Below are positions 9,481 through 18,042 of a DNA stretch of 64,000 nucleotides, piece after piece. Source of the DNA: Leptolyngbyaceae cyanobacterium C42_A2020_001. GTDB taxonomy: Bacteria > Cyanobacteriota > Cyanobacteriia > Leptolyngbyales > Leptolyngbyaceae. The DNA is taken from positions 114,012-178,011 of the forward strand of contig JACYLN010000064.1 in NCBI GenBank assembly GCA_015272515.1. Direction: 5' to 3'. The notes under the pieces are model-generated. The model was not told the origin of the DNA. It did no database searches and saw nothing but the letters and a program-made list of their open reading frames with translations. Each line of letters begins with the position of its first letter. Within the stretch, counting starts at the first letter, position 1. Position numbers and translations under genes: made by a program.

Positions 9481-10596
9481 GTGCACGATTCACTCAAACT
9501 ACTGGAGTCAGTTCAGCTTGGGCCTTACACGCTCAAAAATCGCATGGTGATGGCACCCCTGACGCGCAATCGGGCGGGCGCAGGCAATGTTCCCCATTCA
9601 TTAAATGCTGAGTATTACAAACAGCGGGCCTCTGCTGGGTTAATTATTACGGAGGCAACGCAGATCTCACCTCAGGGGCAAGGCTACCCCAGCACGCCAG
9701 GCATTCATTCTGTTGAGCAAGTGGAAGGCTGGAAGTTAATCACTCAAGCGGTACATGATCATCAGGGCGTGATTTTTCAACAACTCTGGCACGTGGGTAG
9801 GATTTCCCATCCATCGTTACAGCCCAATGGCGAATTGCCTGTGGCTCCCAGCGCGCTCGCTCCAGAGGGTGAAGCCAGTACGTTTTCCGGTCCGCAACCG
9901 TTTGTCACACCCCGCGCCCTGGAAACTGAGGAAATCCCAGCAGTGGTGGAACAATATCGTCAGGCAGCCAAAAATGCGTTAGTAGCCGGATTTGATGGGG
10001 TTGAAATTCATGGAGCCAATGGATACCTGGTTGATCAGTTTTTGCATGATGGCTCCAACCACCGCAGCGATCGCTATGGTGGGTCAATTGCCAATCGAGT
10101 ACGCTTTTTGTTGGAAGTCGTTGAAGCCGTGATTGAGGTGTGGGGCAGCGATCGCGTGGGGCTGCGACTTTCGCCCAGTGGCACCTTTGGTAGCATGGCT
10201 GACTCTGACCCTAAAGCCCTATTCACCTATGTAGTGGAGGCGTTGAATCCCTTTAATCTGGCGTACTTGCACCTGGTAGAACCACGGGTGCAGGGTAATC
10301 GGGACGAAGAAAATCCTGACATGGCCCTTAGTACTCACTATTTCCGCACAATTTACAATGGACTGTTGATCAGTGCTGGTGGGCACGATCGCGAGACAGG
10401 TGAAGCAACCTTGCAGGCAGGAGATGCCGACCTGATCGCCTACGGCAGACTGTTCATCTCCAACCCAGATTTGCCCAAACGCTTTCCTCTGGATGCACCC
10501 CTCACTCCCTACGATCGCGACACATTTTATGGCGGCAACGAGCGTGGCTACACCGATTATCCATTCCTTGAAATGCAAACCGCGGAAGCATCATGA
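9481..10596 (+). CDS. Old Yellow Enzyme family alkene reductase (NemA-like)
   Basis: An FMN-dependent NAD(P)H ene-reductase of about 371 residues that reduces activated C=C bonds, maleimides or nitroesters. The frame is open from 9325, but the OYE N-terminus (LLESVQLGPYTLKNRMVMAPLTR) starts just after a GTG at 9481 with AAGAGG at 9468-9473, 7 nt upstream. Family motifs present: QLWHVGR, HGANGYLVDQFLH with the substrate-binding His/Asn pair, YGGSIANR and the late AYGRLFISNPDL segment. The stop overlaps the start of the GST gene by 4 nt (ATGA). The pair suggests a response to electrophilic toxicants. Confidence 0.94.
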   Translation: MHDSLKLLESVQLGPYTLKNRMVMAPLTRNRAGAGNVPHSLNAEYYKQRASAGLIITEATQISPQGQGYPSTPGIHSVEQVEGWKLITQAVHDHQGVIFQQLWHVGRISHPSLQPNGELPVAPSALAPEGEASTFSGPQPFVTPRALETEEIPAVVEQYRQAAKNALVAGFDGVEIHGANGYLVDQFLHDGSNHRSDRYGGSIANRVRFLLEVVEAVIEVWGSDRVGLRLSPSGTFGSMADSDPKALFTYVVEALNPFNLAYLHLVEPRVQGNRDEENPDMALSTHYFRTIYNGLLISAGGHDRETGEATLQAGDADLIAYGRLFISNPDLPKRFPLDAPLTPYDRDTFYGGNERGYTDYPFLEMQTAEAS

Positions 10597-11297
10597 TTGA
10601 GCTTTATTATTGGCCCACACCGAACGGTCACAAAGTTACCATTTTTTTGGAAGAAACTGAGTTAGAGTACCGCATCGTGCCGATCGATATTGGTGTAGGG
10701 GATCAGTTCAAGCCTGAGTTTCTCAAGATTGCGCCAAACAACAGAATGCCTGCCATTGTGGATTTGGCTCCTGTGGATGGTGGAGAACCAATTTCCGTGT
10801 TTGAGTCGGGGGCAATTCTGCTGTATCTGGCGGAAAAAACCGGAAAATTCTTGCCAACCACTCTGCGCGATCGCAAAACGGTGATGGAGTGGCTGTTCTG
10901 GCAGATGGGTGGATTAGGTCCAATGGCAGGGCAAAATCACCACTTTACTCAGTACGCGCCCGAAAAAATTCCCTATGCCATTGAGCGCTATGTGAACGAA
11001 ACCAACCGACTTTACGGCGTGTTAAACCGCCAGCTAGAGGGACGGGATTACATCGCCGGAGCCTATTCCATTGCAGACATAGCGTGTTACCCGTGGATTG
11101 TGCCTTACGAGCGGCAGCAGCAGCAGCTAGAGGATTTTCCCAATTTGCAACGCTGGTTTGAAAGGATGCGCGATCGCCCAGCGGTAGTTTGCGCCTACGC
11201 AAAAGGGCAACCTTTCAGCAATCGCCCAACTGTGAATGAGGAAAGCCGAAAGATCCTGTTTGGGCAAACGGCAGCCTCCGTTTCACCTCAACCCTAA
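10593..11297 (+). CDS. Glutathione S-transferase / disulfide-bond reductase (YfcG/YghU-like)
   Basis: A 234-residue GST. The thioredoxin-like N-terminal domain (1-90) has WPTPNGHKVTIFLEE and the cis-Pro segment NNRMPAIVD, followed by the glutathione-binding ESGAILLYLAEK. The all-helical C-terminal domain carries the SIADIACYPWI N-capping box. The TPNGHKV start resembles Nu-class enzymes, which reduce disulfides. It overlaps the ene-reductase gene by 4 nt, so translational coupling is likely. The two enzymes plausibly act on the same reactive electrophiles, one by reduction and one by glutathione chemistry. The last roughly 25 residues are polar and probably disordered. Confidence 0.92.
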   Translation: MIELYYWPTPNGHKVTIFLEETELEYRIVPIDIGVGDQFKPEFLKIAPNNRMPAIVDLAPVDGGEPISVFESGAILLYLAEKTGKFLPTTLRDRKTVMEWLFWQMGGLGPMAGQNHHFTQYAPEKIPYAIERYVNETNRLYGVLNRQLEGRDYIAGAYSIADIACYPWIVPYERQQQQLEDFPNLQRWFERMRDRPAVVCAYAKGQPFSNRPTVNEESRKILFGQTAASVSPQP

Positions 11298-11301
11298 ATT
11301 C

Positions 11302-11676
11302 CTATTTACCTGTCTCCATCTGCCGCTTCATTTGTTGTCGGGCAGTTTGCAGAATCGTCCGCAAGGTGGCTTTTTGCTGGTCATCCAGCTTAAACGAGGA
11401 GAACGTTTGACGGACGGTATCAGTGCGGCGCTGCGACTCTACCCGGTCAATCTTTTTGGGATCGAGTCCGTTAGCGATCAGGTCTTCCATTTGATCCAGG
11501 GCAAACTCACCGATCGCTTCAATGGCTCTGCGCTGCTGAGGGTTGAGCTTAAAATCGAACCCTGCGACAGAATTTTCAGCAGGTGAAGCAGATTGAGCCA
11601 TGACAGCCGTTGAGGGTGCACAGGTAAAACCAAGCGCGATCGCACCAGAAAACAGCAAGGTTGATTTTAGCTTCAT
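11302..11676 (-). CDS. Small exported protein, helical, unknown function
   Basis: A 124-residue protein with a clear signal peptide: MKLKS, a hydrophobic core LLFSGAIALGFT and a likely cleavage after AVMA. The mature part is charged and helical, with segments LNPQQRRAIEAIGEFALDQM and LDDQQKATLRTILQTARQQM that resemble Spy/CpxP-like or heavy-metal-resistance-type helical periplasmic proteins, but no signature is complete enough to name one. The ATG at 11676 is chosen because it begins the signal peptide; the frame is open further upstream. It converges on the GST gene with only 4 bp between stops. Confidence 0.7.
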   Translation of the reverse strand: MKLKSTLLFSGAIALGFTCAPSTAVMAQSASPAENSVAGFDFKLNPQQRRAIEAIGEFALDQMEDLIANGLDPKKIDRVESQRRTDTVRQTFSSFKLDDQQKATLRTILQTARQQMKRQMETGK

Positions 11677-11804
11677 AGGAATATCCGCTTCATAATGAGA
11701 AGTCACTTGCAAAGATGCATTTGTAGACTTTTTTACCGCAAAAAAGTTGCATCTGTCCGTAGCGATCGCGATAAAAATTGAATGATGCCGATTGGAGAAA
11801 CCCA

Positions 11805-12452
11805 TTGTCTTTACAAGCCATCACCCTTCCCCCTGCCCACAACCAGCCTGCCAAAGGGTTAATCGTTCTGCTGCATGGCTGGGGCGCAAATTTTCAGGAT
11901 TTGCCCCCAATTGCAGAATGCATGAATTTGTCTGAGTATCAACTTGTTTTTCCCGATGCGCCCTTTCCCCATCCCTACAATCCCACTGGCAAAATGTGGT
12001 ATGCCTTCCCCGAAAGTTACCGCTTTTTGGGAACTCCGGAATTTAGCGATCGCCCCGACCTTTCTACCAGTCGGCAACTGCTACTAGATTTTGTTAGGGA
12101 ACAGGCAGAACAGGCAGGTGTGCCACTTTCCCAAACAATTCTGGGCGGCTTTTCCCAGGGCGGTGCAATGACACTGGATGTGGGAATGCGCCTACCCTTA
12201 GCAGGGCTGATGATACTCAGCGGCTACCTCCATGCGCCACTGCAACCCCAATCCGCTCACGTTGCACCAACGCTGCTGATTCACGGCAGGCAGGATGCTG
12301 TGGTGCCATTGTCCTCCGCCCATCAAGTTCGAGATAGTTTGCGATCGCTAGGTGTTCCCCTGCAATATCAGGAATACGCGATGGGGCACGAGATTCAACC
12401 TGTTGTGTTAAGTCAGATACAAACTTTTGTTAAAGAAATTTTGGTTGGTTAA
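11805..12452 (+). CDS. Alpha/beta-hydrolase, carboxylesterase/phospholipase type
   Basis: A cytosolic serine hydrolase of about 215 residues (Abhydrolase_2, carboxylesterase YpfH/acyl-protein-thioesterase group). Visible elements: the oxyanion segment LLHGWGANFQD, nucleophile elbow GGFSQGG, acid in HGRQDAVVP and the late MGHEI histidine. No ATG fits. A TTG at 11805 has GGAGA at 11794-11798 at good spacing; an upstream TTG at 11778 is the alternative. It is divergent from the exported-protein gene, and the two start regions are only about 130 bp apart. The natural substrate is unknown. Confidence 0.88.
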   Translation: MSLQAITLPPAHNQPAKGLIVLLHGWGANFQDLPPIAECMNLSEYQLVFPDAPFPHPYNPTGKMWYAFPESYRFLGTPEFSDRPDLSTSRQLLLDFVREQAEQAGVPLSQTILGGFSQGGAMTLDVGMRLPLAGLMILSGYLHAPLQPQSAHVAPTLLIHGRQDAVVPLSSAHQVRDSLRSLGVPLQYQEYAMGHEIQPVVLSQIQTFVKEILVG

Positions 12453-12576
12453 TTAACAAGCCGTGAATATTGAGCATCTCTTCCTCCCAGTGAAATAGAA
12501 TAAGTTACGGGGAAATACGGGCAATCCATCAACTCAGGGTGAGAATGCTCAAACATACAAGTGGGAGGTGCAAGCA

Positions 12577-12789
12577 ATGTCAGCGCTGAATCTTGAAAAA
12601 GAAAAAGTTGGGATTTTGACCGAAGCAGACGTGGCAACGCTCGCAGCCCGGCTAGAGCAAGATGACTATCCCAACGCCTTCGAGGGGTTGAATGATTGGC
12701 ACCTGTTACGGGCGATCGCGTTTCAGCGTCCTGAACTGGCTGAACCGTATCTTTACCTGCTGGATATGGAAGCCTACGACGAAGCCTAA
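12577..12789 (+). CDS. DUF2555-family small cyanobacterial protein
   Basis: A 70-residue soluble protein. The segment RLEQDDYPNAFEGLNDWHLLRAIAF and the acidic C-terminus LLDMEAYDEA match what I know of the DUF2555 family, which is restricted to cyanobacteria and often sits next to coaBC, as here. GGGAGG at 12563-12568 is placed 8 nt before ATG 12577, which decides this start over the GTG at 12568. Function not assigned; coaBC follows after about 95 bp on the same strand. Confidence 0.88.
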   Translation: MSALNLEKEKVGILTEADVATLAARLEQDDYPNAFEGLNDWHLLRAIAFQRPELAEPYLYLLDMEAYDEA

Positions 12790-12883
12790 TTTGAATCGGA
12801 GATTGCAGATTGTCGGTTTGCCGCGAGGATGCTGTTCGCGACAGTTTAATGCATCGTAGAACTCAGACTGTTATGCCATATCT

Positions 12884-14092
12884 ATGCAACATCGGCTGTT
12901 AATCGGCGTGGGGGGTGGCATTGCTGCCTATAAGGTGTGCGAGGTTGTTTCATCGTTGGCAAAAGCTGGGCTGGAAGTGCGTGTTATCTTGACAGATTCC
13001 GCCCAGCAATTTGTAACTCCCTTAACCTTTGCCACCCTCTCTCGCCATTCCGCTTATACCGATCAAGATTTTTGGCAGCCCGTTCATGGTCGCCCCCTGC
13101 ATATTGAGCTAGGCGAGTGGGCAGATTTGGTTGCGATCGCGCCGTTGACCGCAAACACCCTGGCAAAACTTACCTACGGTTTGGCAGACAATTTGCTAAC
13201 CAACACAGTGCTGGCATCTACTTGTCCAGTATTACTTGCCCCTGCAATGAACACAGATATGTGGGAGCAGATAGCAGTACAGCATAACTGGCAACAGCTT
13301 TGTGCCGATTCGCGCTATCACACTGTTGGACCGGGGGCGGGGTTGCTGGCGTGCGATCGCGTGGGGGCAGGGCGCATGGCAGAACCAAATGAAATCCTGG
13401 CTTCCATTGACTCCATACTCTACACTCGCGGTAAACGCGACCTCGTCGGAAAGCGGATTCTGATCAGCACGGGCGGAACGCGAGAGTTTCTTGACCCCGT
13501 CCGCTTTATTGGTAACCCCTCTACCGGAAAAATGGGCATAGCACTGGCACGGGCTGCGTTGCATCGAGGGGCAGAGGTGACCCTGGTTCATGCCCCCTTG
13601 GGTACCACAGAGTTGCCGCCCACCCCTAATCTACAAGCGATCGCCGTAGTTTCAGCGGAAGAAATGCGTCAGGCAATGCAGAAATCCCTTCCCCAAGCAG
13701 ATTGGATCATCATGGCGGCGGCAGTTGCTGATGTCAAACCAGCTCAATTTTATGTCGAAAAACTGCCTAAATCGGCTCTGCCAGATACCTTACCGTTGGC
13801 TCCCGTACCCGATATCGTGGCGGAGCTTGCTGTTCAAAAGCAACCCCAGCAACGGCTGATTGGGTTTGCAGCGCAGACTGGAGACATCATGACTCCTGCT
13901 AAAGACAAGTTGACGCGCAAAAAACTGGACGCGATCGCCGCAAATGCGATCGATCAACCTCACATCGGCTTTGGCAGTGATGCAAACCAGGCAGTATTTC
14001 TTGACAAAAACGGGCGGCAGCAATGCATGGATCAACCATGCAGTAAGCTACAAATGGCACATCAACTGCTCGACTTTATTCACGGAATTTAG
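12884..14092 (+). CDS. coaBC: CoaBC: phosphopantothenoylcysteine decarboxylase / phosphopantothenate-cysteine ligase
   Basis: A 402-residue bifunctional enzyme of coenzyme A synthesis. The N-terminal flavoprotein decarboxylase (CoaC) has [10 protein letters not shown], catalytic His73 in [11 protein letters not shown], the PAMNTDMW motif at 120-127, and Cys157 in [13 protein letters not shown] of the substrate-recognition clamp. The ligase (CoaB) follows, with [18 protein letters not shown] and the AAVADVKP segment. Length and domain order are normal. It lies in a co-directional run behind the DUF2555 gene and just ahead of a small membrane protein gene (9 bp gap). Confidence 0.97.
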   Translation: MQHRLLIGVGGGIAAYKVCEVVSSLAKAGLEVRVILTDSAQQFVTPLTFATLSRHSAYTDQDFWQPVHGRPLHIELGEWADLVAIAPLTANTLAKLTYGLADNLLTNTVLASTCPVLLAPAMNTDMWEQIAVQHNWQQLCADSRYHTVGPGAGLLACDRVGAGRMAEPNEILASIDSILYTRGKRDLVGKRILISTGGTREFLDPVRFIGNPSTGKMGIALARAALHRGAEVTLVHAPLGTTELPPTPNLQAIAVVSAEEMRQAMQKSLPQADWIIMAAAVADVKPAQFYVEKLPKSALPDTLPLAPVPDIVAELAVQKQPQQRLIGFAAQTGDIMTPAKDKLTRKKLDAIAANAIDQPHIGFGSDANQAVFLDKNGRQQCMDQPCSKLQMAHQLLDFIHGI

Positions 14093-14101
14093 GAAATTGT
14101 T

Positions 14102-14530
14102 ATGCAACCGGGTCCGGGGTTTATCCCAACGTTTCTCTATTACTTCGTGGGAACTACGTTCATTGTCGTGTTTGTGGTTTCCAAAGGACTCGATAGCCCG
14201 GAGTTAATCGATACGTTTGGCAATCCGTTTCGGATCGGGATTGTGTTTGGCTTACTAGTAGGGGGGGTAGGAGCCTATTTCAACAGTCACAATCAGGTTG
14301 AACTCCCGATCAAAAATCGGGGAGCCTTCTTAGCCAAGCTGAAAGAAGCCCTGACTGCTTTGGGCTATACAAAAGTATCGGAAGTTGAACAGGTGACCAT
14401 TTACGAGCGATCGGGGGCAAGTAAACTTTTCTCTAGCAAGCTGTTTGTTGAGTTAGATGCCAAAAACGCAATGGTTTCGGGGCGTGCCAGTAGTGTCAGA
14501 GCATTGCAAAAGCGCTTGGAGCAGAGTTAG
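14102..14530 (+). CDS. Membrane protein of unknown function with C-terminal soluble domain
   Basis: A 142-residue protein. Two hydrophobic segments (about 7-27, FLYYFVGTTFIVVFVV; and 45-63, IGIVFGLLVGGVGAYF) form a hairpin, followed by a soluble domain of about 75 residues with the pattern FLAKLKEALTALGYTKV...VTIYERSGASKLFSSKLFVELD. I do not recognise the family. It begins 9 bp after coaBC and is probably co-transcribed. It converges on the GGCT gene. Confidence 0.78.
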   Translation: MQPGPGFIPTFLYYFVGTTFIVVFVVSKGLDSPELIDTFGNPFRIGIVFGLLVGGVGAYFNSHNQVELPIKNRGAFLAKLKEALTALGYTKVSEVEQVTIYERSGASKLFSSKLFVELDAKNAMVSGRASSVRALQKRLEQS

Positions 14531-14544
14531 TTGGGAAAGGTTGG

Positions 14545-15138
14545 TCAGGCAGATTTCAAATTCTGCTTCCAGGATTGTTGCTGTTGCAGGGTGTGCATAT
14601 GGTTGAAAAGCTGCCAGCAATACTGTTCTGGCAGTCCACAGGTAACAGCACCCCGCATCACCACATTGAAGTACCAGTCGTTAGGAGCCAATTCTTCTGG
14701 GAGTTTGTCAATGACGACGTAGGTGCGAACATTGGCGAAGGTGCGCCCCCTCGCATCGACTTCAATCATCTCGTGGCGGTATCCACCTCTGGGAACTTCT
14801 TCGCGTTCATCCAAACGATCGCTCAAGCGCCAGGGAATTTGATACAAAACGCCTTCTACGGTCGAACCGGGATCTGGTACCACATCCAATGCACCACAGT
14901 TGCGTCTAAGCGATCGCCGTGAGAACCGCAATCGGTAATTTCTTAAGGTGGCGTGTCCTACCACATAGGGACAAGTATTTTCGCCTAGCGTTCGCTTTAG
15001 ATCTACCGGGCACATGCAAGAGCCATAGGCGAAATAATAGAAGGCTGGTTCAGCTAGCTGCGGGTGATGCAGCGAATGGGAAGAGGGGACGAGGGAATGC
15101 CCGTGCAGCGATCGCTCCAGACTGGAATGGGTACTCAT
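14545..15138 (-). CDS. Gamma-glutamylcyclotransferase-like protein (GGCT/AIG2 fold)
   Basis: A protein of about 197 residues. The fold-defining motif FAYGSCMCPVDLKRT is the GGCT/AIG2 YGS(N) loop. A conserved acidic site is seen in DEREEVPRGGYRHEMIEV. These enzymes open gamma-glutamyl dipeptides to 5-oxoproline, but the exact substrate differs among family members. The start at 15138 is the first ATG giving a sensible N-terminus (MSTHSSL); the frame is open upstream to 15243 without a better site. No Shine-Dalgarno is obvious. The loop has Cys where Asn is usual (GSC rather than GSN). Confidence 0.82.
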   Translation of the reverse strand: MSTHSSLERSLHGHSLVPSSHSLHHPQLAEPAFYYFAYGSCMCPVDLKRTLGENTCPYVVGHATLRNYRLRFSRRSLRRNCGALDVVPDPGSTVEGVLYQIPWRLSDRLDEREEVPRGGYRHEMIEVDARGRTFANVRTYVVIDKLPEELAPNDWYFNVVMRGAVTCGLPEQYCWQLFNHMHTLQQQQSWKQNLKSA

Positions 15139-15294
15139 GAGACAGCAGGATAGGGACGAAAAAGTGCGCCACTCAGAAAATAACATAACTACATGGATAA
15201 ACCGTAGATTGTTTGCTGAGATTTCATCGATACTTTGCACCAAACTACACTAGAATGCCCACTGATTCCGTTTCCTAATAGACTGCAAAGGTAT

Positions 15295-15677
15295 TTACAG
15301 GGTGGGTTCAATTCTTAGCGATCGCAGCAACTGCTCGACACGTTGATCCGCCCGTTGCTGTGCCTGAATGGCAGTTGCTTCTGGAGTGAGAATTAGCTCC
15401 CCTTTAGGGATGAAGTAGGGCAGTTAGTGATTGTATCGACCGAGGTATCGCTCTAAGACATCGTTCCACTAAAGTATGAGCCAAGCATTACAAGTGCTAT
15501 TTCAAGTATCGACCGAGGTATCGCTCTAAGACATCGTTCCACAGCAAGCCAGCTCCATTTGGCGCGACCGCTACCCAAACACGCCACCAGCAGTGCCAGT
15601 TGGGCAGAATGCAGGGAACTCTCCATTTCTGGTTCGTTGCTTTCCAGTTGAGTGGCATCTGGCATCAGGTCTGCCAA
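15295..15677 (-). pseudogene. Broken Uma2-family (DUF820) endonuclease gene
   Basis: Two ends of one Uma2 gene are present with the middle missing. The N-terminal part (about 15677-15570, minus strand) reads LMPDATQLESNEPEMESSLH followed by an AQLALLVACL stretch, a hallmark of Uma2 N-termini. The C-terminal part (15423-15295) reads LPYFIPKGELILTPEATAI and ends RSLRIEPTL followed by TAA, as in the Uma2 tail. Between them, instead of about 130 codons of nuclease core, lie roughly 150 bp with two copies of a 37-bp direct repeat and stops in all useful frames. No catalytic residues remain. No upstream start codon in frame is intact (a TGA precedes it). Confidence 0.75.
15433..15542. repeat. 37-bp perfect direct repeat, two copies, 36-bp spacing
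   Basis: Identical 37-bp copies at 15433-15469 and 15506-15542 (beginning gtatcgaccgaggtatcg) are separated by 36 bp. They sit exactly where the core of the Uma2 gene is missing. The dimensions resemble one CRISPR unit, but the copies have no terminal palindrome, no third copy, no leader and no cas gene nearby. In one minus-strand frame each copy could encode WNDVLERYLGRY, so the repeat may be a duplicated piece of some coding sequence. Confidence 0.8.
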
Positions 15678-15781
15678 TTTGTTGAGCCGTCAGCACTATT
15701 CCCCCGCCTCACTAGGGAGTTGCTTTTTAGACTACGCAATTTTCTCCCTTAAACCCCATCCCCCATCCCCCATTCCCAACC

Positions 15782-16768
15782 CTAAACCATCCGCGTCAAC
15801 TCATTCCAAGCTTGAATCACAGCTTGCAAATTGCTTGGCAACTCTGTTTGGATGCTATCGGCGTAGCGAATAGTGCAAAATTGGCAGGAAAGCGTCACGG
15901 TAAAGAAGTCGGCGGAACCAGGAGTGGCTCGATAGTCGGCGCGATGCAACCGATACAGTTTGTTTTGCCTCAGCATTGCTATAAATTGACGGACTTGCTG
16001 CTGAGAAACTTGGCGCACTTGAGGCGAACCAGTTGTGCCGTTGGGGCGAAGCTGCTCTCGCACGATTCTGCCGTTTTGGTAAAGCGTGGTTTGGTAAGTT
16101 TGTCCGGCAAAGCCACCGCTGGCGATCGCCCGAAACACTGCATCTTTCTGCAACTTGGGGGGTAGTTCATTTGCCGAAATGTGAGCGGGACGAAGGTTGT
16201 TAACCGATTTTGGTGACTCTGGTAAGCTCTCAGAGCGGTTAGTAGCAGGTTCTAACCGATAGGTGCGCCCTGTGGCATCGGTTCGGTATACCCAACGGTT
16301 GGAGCCATTGGCAAAGACAACTCGCCAGCCATTTACCAGCATCTGGGTACACATTTCATCGGGTCTTGCCAAGCCCAAACAGCCATTTTGCCAGGTATGG
16401 GAAGACCCTTCTATAAACCGCAATTGACCCAGCGGAATGCCAGTGCGGTTGCTGAGATCTTGCCGTAGGGTTTTGACGATTTCGGGCGGTACTTTCGCAG
16501 GGGTGGCAGCCAGGGGTTGATTCACTGATTGGTTGGGCGTTGCGATTACAGCGCTGGGCGAAACAGGTACGTTAGCCGCGATCGCGCTGGCAGTTGTAGT
16601 GATCTCTGTTCCGGTAACCAGGCTCACCAACACTAAAATTGACGCGACTGTTTGCAGCGATCGCGTTGAACCATGTCTCACCATACCCACTCTCCGTTGT
16701 TGCGTCTGACTGTACAATCTCATAGACGCAATCAGCCTTTGCCCAAGTTCCGCCAGTATCTTGATCAT
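15782..16768 (-). CDS. Exported or membrane-anchored protein of unknown function
   Basis: A 328-residue protein. A basic N-terminus leads to a hydrophobic stretch (about 40-65, SLQTVASILVLVSLVTG) that looks like a signal peptide or anchor. A Pro/Thr-rich linker and two conserved-looking parts follow: IVKTLRQDLSNRTGI...GCLGLARPDEMCT and later QVRQFIAMLRQNKLYRLHRADY with a CQFC pair. I cannot name the family. The ATG at 16768 overlaps the stop of the PIN gene by 4 nt (ATGA), favouring coupled translation from this start, although an internal Met at 16684 would give a more typical signal peptide. Confidence 0.75.
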   Translation of the reverse strand: MIKILAELGQRLIASMRLYSQTQQRRVGMVRHGSTRSLQTVASILVLVSLVTGTEITTTASAIAANVPVSPSAVIATPNQSVNQPLAATPAKVPPEIVKTLRQDLSNRTGIPLGQLRFIEGSSHTWQNGCLGLARPDEMCTQMLVNGWRVVFANGSNRWVYRTDATGRTYRLEPATNRSESLPESPKSVNNLRPAHISANELPPKLQKDAVFRAIASGGFAGQTYQTTLYQNGRIVREQLRPNGTTGSPQVRQVSQQQVRQFIAMLRQNKLYRLHRADYRATPGSADFFTVTLSCQFCTIRYADSIQTELPSNLQAVIQAWNELTRMV

Positions 16769-17541
16769 TTCTTAGGATTCCCTACAACGGGTAGCTGCTG
16801 CCAGAACTGCTTAAAGCTGTCTGGGCGAACTACACTCCAAATTGCGGCAACGGCAATCGCCAACACTACTAGCGAAACCAGGTTAGACAGTAACCCAATC
16901 CACAGAGATCGCCCACCCCTACGCCGCCGCTGAGCCTGATATGCCAATGGAAACGAGGCAACCTCGGCTTGAGCAGATCCCCGATTTGCAGTAGGAAGCG
17001 ATCGAGCATTGGTGGGGTTAGCCGACGCAGCAGGAGATGAACGCATGAGTTGTAAGTGGTGATTGACAACTTGGGGGCGACGCTGGCTCCGATGCCACTG
17101 CTGCAAGGCAGTAACGGGCAATCCACACAAATTCTTGACCTGCAAGCCCAACACCTTTTGCAACATGGCTTGATCATTCGCAACTAGCACAACCAAGCTG
17201 GAAGGATAGCGTAGCGCCAAGCCATAGGCACATCCTAATACTTCTAGAGAAAGTCTGGCGCGTTTACTCAACGTATGACCTGGTGTAGGTTTGAGCGTAG
17301 GGTGCTCGGCCAATGTATTTGTTTTTTTCCAACCGCTGTTGGGATAGAAACGATTGAACTCTCTGGCGGTGGCTTCTGCCTCCGGCTCGGAAGCGCGATC
17401 GCTCATAAACCCCACCTGTTCAAGCACCACCTCTGGAACATAACACTCACCCAAGCGAGAAAAGCCTCGCCAATCGCGGGGAGCACCAGCCAGCAGAGCC
17501 GTTGTATCGAATACAATGAGAGTAGGAGCTAATAGTGTCAT
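16765..17541 (-). CDS. PIN-domain protein with C-terminal transmembrane anchor
   Basis: A 258-residue protein. The N-terminal half has PIN-like features: LIVFDTTALLAG with the first acidic residue, ECYVPEVVLEQ, ALRYPSSLVVLVANDQAMLQKV with the late Asn-Asp pair, then GLPVTALQQW. A polar, Ser/Pro/Asn-rich linker (about 165-215) leads to a basic RRRRGGR patch and one transmembrane helix (about 220-243) near the C-terminus. PIN domains are usually RNases of toxin-antitoxin pairs; here no antitoxin gene is adjacent. ATG at 17541 is preferred because the PIN fold begins right after it; the frame is open to 17589. It is coupled to the exported-protein gene downstream. Confidence 0.78.
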   Translation of the reverse strand: MTLLAPTLIVFDTTALLAGAPRDWRGFSRLGECYVPEVVLEQVGFMSDRASEPEAEATAREFNRFYPNSGWKKTNTLAEHPTLKPTPGHTLSKRARLSLEVLGCAYGLALRYPSSLVVLVANDQAMLQKVLGLQVKNLCGLPVTALQQWHRSQRRPQVVNHHLQLMRSSPAASANPTNARSLPTANRGSAQAEVASFPLAYQAQRRRRGGRSLWIGLLSNLVSLVVLAIAVAAIWSVVRPDSFKQFWQQLPVVGNPKK

Positions 17542-17721
17542 GGCAGTCAGTCCGAATAGGGTGAGAACAACAGACTTCGAGCAAGCCAAAAACCAATAGC
17601 GTGTAAAGCTTCATTGAGAACCTTGCAAAAAGATTGAGAAATCCACCAACAGACGGTGTGAGCTTTACCTTATTTACTTATAGATTTGAAGCCCATTGTA
17701 TAGATTTCAAAGAGGCAGGTC

Positions 17722-18042
17722 ATGAGCACCCTATCAAAGTATCGGTTAGTCTGCACTCTCTCATTTGGTGATATCTATGGTCAAATCATTGTTTGGCTAA
17801 TTGTAATTTTTGTAAGTTTGTCCGCATCAATGGGGTTCATGGGCGCGAGCAAACCAATTTTTGCGCTAGCAACAGTTGGCTTAATTCTGGTTTTAACACT
17901 TCCATTTCTATTGTTCGCATTTGTGACAACACTCTTAAACCACATTGAGCTAATGCCAATTGATCCGGCAACGGCGAAAACAACCACGATTTCTCCTACC
18001 AGTGTGCCAGCCAGCCAGCGCCCTGCTCAAGCGGCTGGCTAG
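17722..18042 (+). CDS. Small membrane protein, unknown function
   Basis: A 106-residue protein with two or three hydrophobic segments (about 20-38 and 47-75) and a polar Thr/Pro/Ala-rich tail. The last ten residues (ASQRPAQAAG) are encoded inside a 24-bp-stem inverted repeat, so the natural C-terminus may have been replaced or extended by a repeat insertion. No family recognised. ATG 17722 follows AGAGGCAGG about 6 nt upstream. Divergent from the PIN gene. Confidence 0.65.
   Translation: MSTLSKYRLVCTLSFGDIYGQIIVWLIVIFVSLSASMGFMGASKPIFALATVGLILVLTLPFLLFAFVTTLLNHIELMPIDPATAKTTTISPTSVPASQRPAQAAG

Noticed and set aside
15433..15542. One-spacer CRISPR array
   Set aside because: Repeat (37) and spacer (36) sizes fit, but there are only two copies, no inner palindrome, no leader and no cas gene. 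It lies within a broken gene, so a direct repeat from another process is more likely.
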